From Lasiodiplodia sp. COLG20 (Eukaryota > Ascomycota > Dothideomycetes > Botryosphaeriales > Botryosphaeriaceae), in the NCBI GenBank assembly GCA_009801085.1, contig VNWV01000037.1:48412-112411 (forward strand): a DNA stretch of 64,000 nucleotides, written 5' to 3'. A program made the translations under genes and the position numbers. Positions 9,668 to 19,264 of the stretch are shown here, piece after piece; within the stretch, counting starts at the first letter, position 1, and every line of letters begins with the position of its first letter. A model generated the notes under the pieces. It was not told the origin of the DNA and did no database searches. It saw nothing but the letters and a program-made list of their open reading frames with translations.

Positions 9668-11243
9668 ATGGAAGGAATCACAACGACTGTAAGAGAAGGC
9701 TTCGTCAGCAGAAATGACGAGAACACGAGGTGAGGACAAGTGATAGAGCTTTTACAGAGGTATACTAAAATCGTGGAGTAGACTTATCCATATACCGGAC
9801 ATGTTTGCGTCGTTCATGTCTGCTGAGCCACGAGAGAACCCTCATTATGATGAGGTCAAAGCCAGTGCAGATGCTTGGATCAAAGAGTACATTCTTCTCC
9901 GAAGATAGATAGAATTGCAGCGCTAATATGCTTCAGAGTGCTTCAGTTGGATGAGAAGCAATGGCGACGGGTTGTCAAGTCAGACTTCAACTATTTAGTC
10001 TCCATGTGGGCCCCAGACGCTGACAAAGAGTCACTTCGATCGCTCATGGATTTCAACAACTGGGCTTTCTTCTTCGACGACCGTATGCTTCAGATCTTTG
10101 ACAGTTCATGTCTTCGCATGCAGTCTTCCGAGACATGAGTAGGGACTAACCTCCGTGGCAGAATTCGACGAAGGACATCTGCAATACGATGTCGAGGCAG
10201 CGCAAGCAGAATGCGATTCCACATTTGCCTTGTTGAATAACAGCCACCCTACTTTGTCCGCTGTGGAGAACCCATTGGGCCACATATTCCAGCACACGTG
10301 GCTTTGTTTTCAGAAGGTAGGCGACAAGATCTTCAAGGAATAGATCAGCAGAGCATCTGGACTAACGTCGACGTAGAGAGCCTCACAGGACCAGCAAGAA
10401 AGATACAGGAAAAGTGTCAAGCATTTTCTCGATAGCTTGGTAGACCACGTCAGAACGGCGTCACACTCGGTGGAATTGGACCTCGATGAATTTCTGGAGC
10501 ATCGAAGAGGATCAATCGGTGTCTTTCCAACACAAGACTGGATAGAGTAAGTTTTCCCACTAGCCCCAGCTTACTAGCTGACATTCCAAGGTGGTGTTAC
10601 AACATCAATATTCCATCATACGTCTTTGAAAGCAACTCCATAAACGAATTGAGGAGAATTTCAGCCGACGCTACATTGCTGTATGGATAGATGAACTCGG
10701 CCCATCCCGACGGACTGCTTACACTGAATAGTGCCAATGACATACTCTCGTATACAAAAGACCTGGTAAGCTTCATATCAACTACACATTTCTTCCCCAG
10801 AGTTTACCAAATTCCCTCATTTCATGCATCTATCCGACCAGATAGGCCCAGAGCCGATCTTAGGAAAATTCTAATTCCATCTTCTAGGCTGAGGGCTGTG
10901 TGCATAACGCTATTCTGCTCTTGGGGAAAAAGGGCCTTTCAGAACAACAAGCTGTGGACGCTCTTGGGGTTTTGTTCACACAGCTCTACAAGGACTGGTA
11001 TCGGGCAATTGCGGAAATGCCGATATGGGGAGAGCATGTTGACAGAGAGGTGTTCAAGTACATCGAAGTGCTGCAGCGCGTTCCTATCAGCAACATATAC
11101 TGGAGGTAAGTGTTTCTCAATAATCACGGACATGTTATTACGATAATTAATAATTAACAATCTATAGCTTTCGGACGGGTCGGTACCTGCAGGGCAAGGG
11201 AGAGACTGTCCGCAAAACACGCGTCATGGCAATCCCAGTCTAA
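9668..11243 (+). pseudogene. Class I terpene (sesquiterpene-type) cyclase, eight exons, frame broken in exon 2
   Basis: Exons are 9668-9729, 9782-10082, 10162-10316, 10377-10546, 10591-10680, 10732-10765, 10888-11105 and 11168-11243, all with GT..AG introns of 44-122 nt. Family features appear in order: ENPHYDEVKA near the N-terminus, the metal-binding FFFDDQFDEGHL (created by the second splice), the NSE-type ANDILSYTKD (created by the fifth and sixth exon joins), and the C-terminal SFRTGRY. These enzymes ionise a prenyl diphosphate, usually farnesyl diphosphate, with Mg2+ in the cytosol. The predicted product would be about 368 residues, normal for the family. In exon 2 the frame changes by one base between about 9885 and 9905. 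The upstream frame stops at TAG 9906-9908, while the conserved SPKIDRI continues in another frame. All other joins keep phase, so the lesion is a single recent mutation or a sequence error. The cyclised product cannot be predicted. Confidence 0.85.
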
Positions 11244-11902
11244 CATCATTCGCGCATGGCAACGGAGCTATCTTGACAGCTCGCTAGAGTATGGATGATT
11301 GAGCAGCTCAAGTCATCCTACATTCTGGGTCGTCCCTGAAATATATGGATTGGATTGGTGACAAGCGCTCCTCTGGTAATGCGTTGCCTTGAGGCCAACG
11401 GCTTTCCTGATACTTACTTGCGCTTGCTTTTTTGCCCAATCTGCTTCCTTTTTCGTTTTCTAAGTGTTGCTTCTTGCTCGATTAGTCTTAGATTATCTCG
11501 TTTGACAGTGGTATCGCTACCACTCATCGCGTTCCTTGATCGACATTTCTTCGAATTAATCAATTAGACTCGTATATTCAGGCTAAGATCTTTTCCGTAG
11601 AGAAACAAGAGTTATCTGTTCATTCTTGTGCTTTGTCCCATTTCATTGGGCTGATTCCAAAGATATTATCACCTGACACATTTGCTTCCCACATCAGCCA
11701 AGTGGTGTGCTTCGTAGACTTCTGCCGTAGATTAGATCAGAAAGCATGCTTGAATATCTCCAGAAAAGGATTGGCCAACGAGTCATTCGCGCCCGCACTG
11801 AGTCTTCTAACGTCCGGCTGCTTCTGGCTTGTTCTGAATGAAGGTCATACATGAATCAATGATTTATCATTAGAATTTCCGTCTCGCATTAAACTGACAA
11901 AT
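11244..11902. other. Intergenic, no supported gene
   Basis: AT-rich spacer between the 3' ends of the converging cyclase and family genes. No frame longer than about 75 residues, no repeat and no RNA gene recognised. Confidence 0.5.
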
Positions 11903-13375
11903 CTACTGTATTATACCTTCTTCCATCAGAATAGTGTTAAAATTGATCATTTCCATGTCCTCTGGATGTATAGCGGCGGCGGCCTGATCAGCGTCGCAGA
12001 TACCAAGGTTCCTGAATGCGTAAGGGTTGGCAATAAAACATTCTTCGCCACGATTGCCCTTAACGAGCCGCCAACAGACAGCCTTCCTCTGCCTAAGCGT
12101 TTCTAGCATGAGCGCGAAGCGTTTGTTCCACGGCAAATCCTTGCTGCTAGGAGGGATCGGCCGTTCGTCGCGATAGTTCGGCATTTTGGGTTTGAAGAAG
12201 CCGAGCTCGACGCCCTCTAAGAACACCGTCGCGATCCTCCAGCAAGCTTCCTGAATCGTTTTGGGCGAGATGCGTGGGCTGTAGAGTGGCTTGCCATAAT
12301 CGATGAAGTGCGCGCCGTTGATGCCGTCCTCACGGCTCCGGATGTCAGAGACGCTGCAGATCGCGTCGTAGAGCTTGATGACGAGGTAACGCTTATTCCT
12401 CTTCAGCCAGTCAAGGCGCCCTTCCGGCGTCCGCGGGAAGCGTGTGTTCAGTGAATGGAGGTATATTGGACCCCATGTCCACATCTGCGTCTGATCCGGC
12501 AATGTGCGAAGGACCTCGTCGAAAGTTGGATAAGCAGGGATCGATGCGTTCTGACGAGGCGGAGGTAGGACCGGGTTAGGGGCGTTCCCAGCGGCACTGC
12601 TTGCCTCCAGGATGCCCGCTACCCAGCTGTTGCGCACCCCCGGTTTGCTCAGGGCGTAAGACGCCGGCCCAGCAATTAAATTCGTAATCTTCTGGCCATC
12701 GCCCCTCAAGATCTCCTCGACGATGCTCTTCTCGAATAACAGAACAAGACATAGCTCGCGGTGCCTCTCAGCGAACGTAATGTCCTCGAGGCTGGGCTCT
12801 TGGGCATCATATTTCATCTGCAGCTCCTCCTCGGGGAAAGAAATGTTCTTGAGGCTGGACTTTTGGGCATCATCGTTGCTCTCCCTGAACCCGCGGGATG
12901 AACCCCCGAGAAGCCTTACGATGAGCGTGGCTGAAAGCGCGAGAATATATTTTGGGCCATAGTAATAATCCCCTGTCGTTCTGTTCTTGTCGACTAGCCT
13001 ACTGCCATTGGAAACCCGTGCATACCTCGTCTCAGTTATTGCATGATAGACATCCTCACACAATGGAAAGAATTTGGGCCCTGAGAGTTGTTCTAATCCG
13101 TCCGGGATAGGTGGTCCAGATAATGATTTTCGATAAGCCTGGACTTCATCCTCACTGAGAAGCATATCGGTGCGTTGCAATTTGTGAAAGGCGGGGAACC
13201 GAGGCGTATGACTTGGATCATGGCCCTTGATCTTGCGCCGTTTTATGTTAAGCAATTTGTCCAGTTCCGGGTTAACTAGGGAATCGTTGAGGGGTTGAGC
13301 TGAAGAGGAAACGGCGGCAGCGTTGCTACCATTTCCGCTCGCCTTAGCGTTTAGTCGAGCCGAAGAACGCGGCAT
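11903..13375 (-). CDS. Tandem-array family protein, member 3 (two modules, 490 aa)
   Basis: A single exon starts at ATG 13375. The N-terminus is Ser/Ala-rich, followed by VNPELDKLLNIKRRK, which is matched by ANPELDRLLTPI in the next gene. A basic KRRKIKG may be a nuclear signal. Module A is about residues 105-240 (LCEDVYHAITETRYA, GSSRGF, LLFEKSIVEEIL). An AYPTFDE motif lies near 281. Module B is about 328-455 (VIKLYDAICSVSDI, LEGVELGF, RFALMLETLRQRKAVCWRL). The protein ends shortly after module B, lacking the acidic tail of its relatives, so it is the minimal form of the family. A 21-residue in-frame duplication lies in the loop of module A. Function unknown. It is the best member for structure prediction because little of it is disordered. 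Confidence 0.85.
   Translation of the reverse strand: MPRSSARLNAKASGNGSNAAAVSSSAQPLNDSLVNPELDKLLNIKRRKIKGHDPSHTPRFPAFHKLQRTDMLLSEDEVQAYRKSLSGPPIPDGLEQLSGPKFFPLCEDVYHAITETRYARVSNGSRLVDKNRTTGDYYYGPKYILALSATLIVRLLGGSSRGFRESNDDAQKSSLKNISFPEEELQMKYDAQEPSLEDITFAERHRELCLVLLFEKSIVEEILRGDGQKITNLIAGPASYALSKPGVRNSWVAGILEASSAAGNAPNPVLPPPRQNASIPAYPTFDEVLRTLPDQTQMWTWGPIYLHSLNTRFPRTPEGRLDWLKRNKRYLVIKLYDAICSVSDIRSREDGINGAHFIDYGKPLYSPRISPKTIQEACWRIATVFLEGVELGFFKPKMPNYRDERPIPPSSKDLPWNKRFALMLETLRQRKAVCWRLVKGNRGEECFIANPYAFRNLGICDADQAAAAIHPEDMEMINFNTILMEEGIIQ
12781..12873 (-). repeat. Two copies of a 63-nt in-frame unit
   Basis: Positions 12781-12810 and 12844-12873 match at about 26 of 30 bases. In the protein this gives DAQKSSLKNISF and DAQEPSLEDITF. 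Phase is kept, so it adds 21 residues to the loop between the GF motif and the following helix of module A. Confidence 0.8.
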
Positions 13376-13761
13376 CTGTTCTGCTTCTGCTGTAACCGAA
13401 TGGTTTCTGGGCTTCTCGTCGTGCGTCTTGTTGTAAGTCTTGGAGGGTGGAAAGGTTCAATAAATGTGGTAGCGGGAAACAGCAGGATTCAAGTCAATTT
13501 CCACACAAAGAAGGGACCATTATCTTTTCATTCATTTGTACATTGATCTACACTGCGACATTGGAGTTTTGCCAAGGCGTTCATTTACCTACTCACACTC
13601 TTTGTTGCAGTGATGAAATTCGCTTCCGTTTGCGGCTCTACAGCTGAGTGTTCATTGTTCTCCACTCCAGCCTGCTGCGAATCTGTCTGAATCCCCAACA
13701 AATCAATTGCTCGAAATGATGCCTGGAGACGCTCGATGATATTCACGGGTTTTGCGTAAAT
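13376..13761. other. Short intergenic spacer
   Basis: This contains the promoter side of the gene ending at 13375 and the terminator side of the gene at 13762-15864, both on the minus strand. Nothing else supported. Confidence 0.5.
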
Positions 13762-15864
13762 TTAGTTGATGGTGACCTGACCATCCTGGTCAGTGTTCTC
13801 CACCATCATGGTGCAGCTCTCGAGAAACTCGCTATCTACGAGCTCGTCAGCACCATCCTCCCCACCTTGGGTAGAGGTGACCGGCACCATCGAGTGAGAG
13901 GCAGTACCTGAAGGCAGAGAGTCGACTTCCATCGCATCGACATCCACCTCCGCCTCCTGCGCGCCGAAGAACGGGTTGCGATCAACCCGCTCAACACCAG
14001 CGGCGGCCCAGTCCATCTGATCGACCGGCTGACTGATCATAGCCTCGAGCGCGGGGTGGATTGGGGTTTCCGCGTTGCCGGCAGCGTTGTCCTCGTCTGC
14101 GTCCATGTCCCAGTCGTCAGCCTCGACCGCACTGATGTGGTTGCCGTTCGCGGCGAAGCCATCCGAGAAAGCGGTCAGGCGAGCCTCGTCGTCGCCGTCG
14201 TCACCCTGAGCTTGCAGCGTCGGGGGAATGTAAGGCAGCCGGTGTTCGTGTTGCTCCTCCGCATCAGGTTCGTCGGAGGGCGGAGCAGCCGGGGCATCAA
14301 AGTCGCTGTTGTCATCTTCAGACGTGTTGTCGTCCTCAACCGTGCTGTAGTCCTGAGGCTCAGTGACATCCTCGGGCGTGTTGAATCCAGCCCTCAACTC
14401 CTCCATAAACGCCGCCGCATCAGCCGAGACGAGGCCACTGTCTGCCGCGATCGTGTGGAGGGCATCGTTCTCCTCCTGGTCGTCGATCGCATCAGCCAGC
14501 ATCTGGTCGCGGTCATCTTCGTAAGCGCGCAGCCACTCGTTGATGCCGTGGATGTCCCGCCTGTAGTCGGTCCACTCGTAGGGCCAGTAGACGAACTCGT
14601 CCAGCTGGTGGTTGCTCTTAAGGAACTTCCAGCAGACGGTCTTCTCCCGCCTCAAGATCTCCAGCATGCTTGCGAAGCGACGGACGCAGTGGTAGTCGCT
14701 GTGGCTCACGATGACCGGCTCTTTTGCCGGATCCGGCTTGCTGTATGGCAGGAGGAAACCCTTCTCCACGCCGTCGAGGAAGAAGTCCAGGATCCTCCAG
14801 CAGGCCTCCATCATGGCCTTTGGCGAATTGCGAGGGGTGAAGGCAGGCTGCCTGCCGCTCTCGGGGACCACGAAGCGCTTGTAGTCGGCGCTGTTGGGGG
14901 CGTTCTGGATGTCGGTGACGTCCCGGATAGCCTCGTACATCTTCATGACGAAGTAAGGCTTCGCCTCCTTCATCTTGTTGAGGTACTGGTCCGGCTGAGG
15001 GGGAAGGCGGGGCAGAGCCTTGTTGAAGTAAGCATCCGTCCCTATCATGCTCAAGGATGCCATAGGAAACCTATACTCGTCGAAGAACGGGTACCTGGAG
15101 CACTCGTATCGCGGCTCCCTCTCCGGTTTGAAGAACCTGGAGATGTCGGCCTCGGCATCGGTGTCGGGCATGTAAACCTCCCTTTCGACGGTCCTGGGCT
15201 TCCTCCTCGCCTTGCGCTCCATGCTGCAGCGCAGCTTGCTCTTGACCACCGCGTAGGCGCCGGGCGCGAAGACGAAGTTGACCCAAAGCTGCTCGTCGCC
15301 GCTAAGAACATCGTGGGCGATGCTCTTCTCCAGCTTCAACGCGTTGCAAAGCTCGCGCTTCCTCCAAGCGAAATCGGGAATGTCGTGGCCAGCAGCCTCC
15401 TTGACCTGCTCTTCGTTGTTGCTTTCCATGAAGCCATAGCGAGTGCCGTTCACGAGCAGCTGCAACAACTTGCAAGCCACTGCGACGACAAGGTCAACAG
15501 GGTGAGTGTGTCCCCATTTCTCACTTGTTCCAAGCTCGGTGAATGCCTTGCTTTTCTCGTTGTCCAGTGCATATCGCATGTCCATCATAGCGTCGAAGAT
15601 GTCCGCTATCAAGGGCTTGAGACTCGCGCGAGGGTTGAAGCCTTCCATGGGCTCGCCCCGGAAGGATTCCCGGTATGCCTTGACTTTCCTCTTGCTCAGG
15701 AGAAGTTCGTTCCGAGGCAGTTCATGGACGGCGGGGTAGACAGGCGTACGTTCTGGGTCACTGTCGACATACTTGCCGACCGTAAAGTCCGTGACAATCG
15801 GAGTCAGCAGCCTGTCCAGCTCCGGGTTGGCCCTGGGAATGTCGTTGTTGGTTGAGCTCGACAT
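13762..15864 (-). CDS. Tandem-array family protein, member 4 (two modules plus acidic tail, 700 aa)
   Basis: A single exon starts at ATG 15864. ANPELDRLL at residues 12-20 and an ELPRNELLLSKRKVKAYRESF segment match the start of the 11903-13375 protein. Module A spans about 85-215 (DIFDAMMDMRYAL, NGTRYGF, LKLEKSIAHDVL). A RYPFFDEY motif lies near 257. Module B spans about 303-432 (MKMYEAIRDVTDI, LDGVEKGF, RFASMLEILRREKTVCW). From residue 450 the chain is strongly acidic and low in complexity. The two modules of this protein resemble each other, which suggests an ancient internal duplication before the tandem gene duplications. No catalytic residues are evident. Function unknown. A 599-residue open frame lies antisense and is a compositional shadow. 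Confidence 0.85.
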   Translation of the reverse strand: MSSSTNNDIPRANPELDRLLTPIVTDFTVGKYVDSDPERTPVYPAVHELPRNELLLSKRKVKAYRESFRGEPMEGFNPRASLKPLIADIFDAMMDMRYALDNEKSKAFTELGTSEKWGHTHPVDLVVAVACKLLQLLVNGTRYGFMESNNEEQVKEAAGHDIPDFAWRKRELCNALKLEKSIAHDVLSGDEQLWVNFVFAPGAYAVVKSKLRCSMERKARRKPRTVEREVYMPDTDAEADISRFFKPEREPRYECSRYPFFDEYRFPMASLSMIGTDAYFNKALPRLPPQPDQYLNKMKEAKPYFVMKMYEAIRDVTDIQNAPNSADYKRFVVPESGRQPAFTPRNSPKAMMEACWRILDFFLDGVEKGFLLPYSKPDPAKEPVIVSHSDYHCVRRFASMLEILRREKTVCWKFLKSNHQLDEFVYWPYEWTDYRRDIHGINEWLRAYEDDRDQMLADAIDDQEENDALHTIAADSGLVSADAAAFMEELRAGFNTPEDVTEPQDYSTVEDDNTSEDDNSDFDAPAAPPSDEPDAEEQHEHRLPYIPPTLQAQGDDGDDEARLTAFSDGFAANGNHISAVEADDWDMDADEDNAAGNAETPIHPALEAMISQPVDQMDWAAAGVERVDRNPFFGAQEAEVDVDAMEVDSLPSGTASHSMVPVTSTQGGEDGADELVDSEFLESCTMMVENTDQDGQVTIN

Positions 15865-16868
15865 TTTGATAATGGTGAATTTGGTTGTGTTTTGGTGTCT
15901 TGGAAAGATTCGTAGGTTTGGAGTCTTTCGTGTTGTCGTAAGTTTTGATGTCGGGAATGTTCGTAGAAGTTTCGCTGATGCTTAGAAAAAGACGCAGAAT
16001 ACCTGTGGTTTTAAGCATCGAGCAGAGGTGCGCTGTTCTCAATCACCTCCGTTGTTGGTGAACATTGTAGTGCGAAAGTGTTTGGCGAGTTGTGTTGAAT
16101 CTTCGCACGGGCCTGTACATTCACCGGCCCCGTCGGCGGGTGGGTTCTCCTTAGCCATGCTGGAGCATAGAAGTGACTGCCTCGCTGCATTGTTTTCCTT
16201 GCGCTTGATAGCTGGGCATCCATTTTTCTCAACTTAGGGCTGTTCAAAACGACCAAGGATGAAATGCTGAACAGTTCTTGGATCTTACTTTGACTCTTGT
16301 AGGAGATTGGTACTTTCGCGCGCCATATGCGGACTGGGGAGACACATACTCTCGGCTTTAGAGGCCTTCGGATAAAATGAGTAGACATCTCTGTGGCATC
16401 ATACACGTATATAAGGTATGGGGATAATATTCAAGAGGGATGTATATATTGGTCTGGCTTTAGGCTCGGAGAAATCGGCGGATGGAGCAGAAGAAATACC
16501 AACATTCTAAGTACTGCCTGAGACCGAAATTCAGCGTCAATGGGCAGATGTCTCACGTCGAACAATCATGAACCGTCTTAGGATTGAGGATTGATTACCC
16601 GGAACATACTTATTTGCTTGACTTTGCAGATCTTAGAGTATATTGGTGCCAAGCATATCGCATGCAGTTTGGCGAATTAATTGAACGCCTCAAAGGAGTC
16701 TAGCTATCCCGGGATATAATGCCATTGTTTTCCTCTAAAACTGTTGATATCTTTTTTGTCTAAGACAACTTTTTGTTTGCTGTTCCAAAGAACACTCCCT
16801 TTGTTGCGCCTACGTCAAGATGTCCCAGCAAAAGATAGTCCTTGCACGGTATTTATCCGTAAACCTGT
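15865..16868. other. Intergenic, no supported gene
   Basis: Promoter side of the gene ending at 15864 and 3' flank of the gene at 16869-17926. AT-rich in the middle (16,400-16,870). No recognisable protein on either strand. Confidence 0.5.
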
Positions 16869-16945
16869 TCAGAAATCCTCATCCGCTAAGAAAGCAAGAT
16901 CTTCATCCATCAAAAAAGCAAGATCTTGATCCTCCAAGCAAGTAA
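16869..16945 (-). repeat. C-terminal heptapeptide-like repeat, D(E/Q)DLAFL
   Basis: Near-identical short units, visible on the plus strand as repeated AAGCAAGATCTTCATC or a close variant, encode EDQDLAFL, DEDLAFL and a partial third copy at the extreme C-terminus. Confidence 0.7.
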
Positions 16946-17926
16946 GACCTTCATCGTCCTCCTGCGATTCCTCAACCGTCAGAGTCGGCTCCAGCAGAAA
17001 GCATTCTTCAAATGCCGTATTGATGTGCTCCGGCTCCTCCAGCCCATTGAAACCCGTGCGTCCCTGATCCCAGCCCGCTTGAGAGTTGTCGCCCACGTCT
17101 TCCTCATCCGGAGCGTTTTCTATCTGTGCCCTCCAATCCGCGATGCTGAGGCCATCGTCGTCCTCTTCATCCTCCGCAGTCGGTCCGGGAGTAGGTGAGT
17201 CGCGGGCGCGAGAGGCCCCAGCGCCACGAGCAGCTCGTTGCCTGGTGACCATCTTGTGTGTGGACGGGGCACTCTCCTCCATCGCTGGCGGCGGCGCGTC
17301 GATGCGGGCTGGCGTCATCCAAGCCGGCGTCCGCGGAGACGGCTTTGGACGCGAGACAGGCACGACTTTCGTCTTCTCTTCGTAAGCTCTTTACATTAAT
17401 GTACTTTTGCGTGACATACCTCTTTGACATGGCGCTTTTCTCTACGTGGCGGGGTGTATGTAGCATTGTCGCCAGTGATGGCAGCAAGCTGCGCCGCAAG
17501 ATCCTTCCCGGTCAGGATCTCCGTCCCGCGCCTTCCGCTTGGCGGCTTGCCTTGGTCGTTCACATTTCGGTTGCGCGGCGGGGCATCTCGTGGTCTGGGA
17601 GGCGGAAGTTTCGGTAGGGACGGCTTCATCCAGCTTGCTTCCAGCCTGGGCCGTTTTCGAGGGCGTTCGACGGGTGGGATCTGGTCAAGGGTCTCAGCGA
17701 ACAGCTCGGGTGGCGTCGGGGCTTCGCGGCCTACCTTTTCTGACCCGCTCCGGGTTGTTAAATTGTTTACCGACGAAGTCGGGCTGGGTGGCAGAGCGGC
17801 TTCTGGAACTACGCGGGGTTCGGGCTTGTCGACGCGCTTCTGTCGCTGGTATGATGCGAACGTGGGCACTGACCAGGGCTTGCTCGCGACCGGCCTCTTC
17901 GGACGGTCGGGCGCCAGCGGTGCCAT
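16869..17926 (-). CDS. Disordered acidic protein of unknown function, two exons
   Basis: ATG at 17926; exon 1 is 17926-17420 and exon 2 is 17375-16869, joined by a 44-nt GTATGT..AG intron in phase 0. Without splicing, exon 1 ends at a TAA inside the intron. The protein is about 337 residues. The N-terminal half is basic and Pro-rich (KPWSVPTFASYQRQKR, RPRKRPRLE, a likely nuclear signal). The C-terminal half is acidic, with DEEDDDGLSIADWRAQIENAPDEED, and ends in repeated D(E/Q)DLAFL units. I do not recognise the family. Basic-then-acidic architecture with nuclear signals would fit a nuclear adaptor or regulator, but no domain supports that. Confidence 0.65.
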
Positions 17927-18249
17927 TTCGAGCTAGTATGACGAGGAGTTTGGGCGGGTCGGCGCGTCGTGGTTGTCGAAGAGAAATAGAGGAGCGGGAC
18001 GACAGGGAAGATGGCCATGGCTACGGGTCACTAGTGATCGCTTGAGACCCGCGCGACCGCGAAGCTGCATGTGCGCCTGCTCTTCGCCGCTGCCTTGCGC
18101 GACCGACGCAAAAGGAATGACTCATGACTCGCCATTCACAATAATTTCCATGCGGTTGCAATTGTGGTTTCGGCTCTTTTGTCGGATGAATGCCAAACAA
18201 CGGCTCAAGTACGCTCTGTATGATTTGGCACCGAGGGTCAATAGTTCTT

Positions 18250-18880
18250 TCAATGGCTGCCTTGTATGGTGTACCCACAAATCATGAAGGTCTGACGTTG
18301 AGAGGTTTGTTACACAGGACTGAGGAAGTGAGACGCACCAAATATCCGAAAGATCGAAGCCATCTATCGCACTTGCCAATGGCATGTTAGGATCTTCCCT
18401 GAATGCTGCTCCAGTGTGTCAGTAGTATGATGCAGTTCCTCAGCTGGCAACGCGAGTAGGGAAGGCAATGGAACAAGTGGGCGACTGTCGTCGGGAATGG
18501 CCTTGGTGTAGGATTGGGTAGCGCTCTGACTGGCTAGTTCCCTTGCGCCCCTTGCCACTTCAAGTAGTTCGATCGGCACTACTTCCTTCCAGCCTATCCA
18601 TTCTACCCTCTCTCGGAGCAGCATCCGAGCTAGGAATTCCTCTTCGCAAGCTCGAAGCTGATATACCTTCTACTGTTATCCCGTTCATTGCTTCTTCCGC
18701 AGTAACGTGCTGGGATATACGGTCTGAAAGAAGGTTGCACAAGACATCCCTGCTCATGCGATCAACGTCTTCATTGCCTTTATGGCTCGCCTGGGATGCT
18801 TCATGACCGAAGGAACGCCAGGCATAACCAAGAACGTTGTCGCCTACTATCGAGAAGCTATGTGTCTAAGGCAAGCCAGC
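18250..18880 (-). other. Probable multi-exon gene or gene remnant, structure unresolved
   Basis: Minus-strand segments in different frames look coding. From about 18870 to 18690 a frame reads VLGYAWRSFGHEA... then MSRDVLCNLLSDRISQHV. From about 18680 to 18430 another reads CEEEFLARMLLRERVEWIGW and KEVVPIELLEVARGARELA. From about 18405 to 18340 a third reads FREDPNMPLASAIDGFDLSDIW. Possible short introns could link them, but I could not build a model with good splice sites, a clear ATG and a sensible stop. Either the gene has non-obvious introns or it is frameshifted and decaying. No family recognised. Confidence 0.35.
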
Positions 18881-19094
18881 ACGCATACCGATCCAAATCA
18901 AGCGCAAACCCGAGCACGAGTGACAAGCGGGGGCAGAAACTTTAAGACGACCCCGCGCGCGTCCTCCAAGCAGCGAACCTCCGAAAGTGACCACAGCACC
19001 GACGTCACCCCGGCTATCCTCTCTTCACGCAGCGCATCCTCCCGTTGCGCCTCACTCGTCCTCCAACGCCAACTACCCCCCAACAACGACCGCG

Positions 19095-19232
19095 ATGGCG
19101 ACGCCACTAGCCATGACCGACGACTGGAGGACTCCCGACGCTGCAGACCTTGGCGCTCTCCGTCGCGAACTCCGCCAATTCAAGGAAGCTCTTGCAGCCG
19201 ACAAAGCCAAGGCCAATCCCGCGCCGCCTGCC

Positions 19233-19264
<32 letters not shown>

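Noticed and set aside
9875..10138. Small separate gene in the terpene cyclase region
   Set aside because: It is exon 2 of the cyclase read past a splice donor; its start codon is a TTG inside the exon.
14056..15855. 599-residue open frame on the plus strand
   Set aside because: Exactly antisense to the 13762-15864 family gene, with Val/Leu/Arg-biased composition typical of a GC-rich shadow and no recognisable domain.
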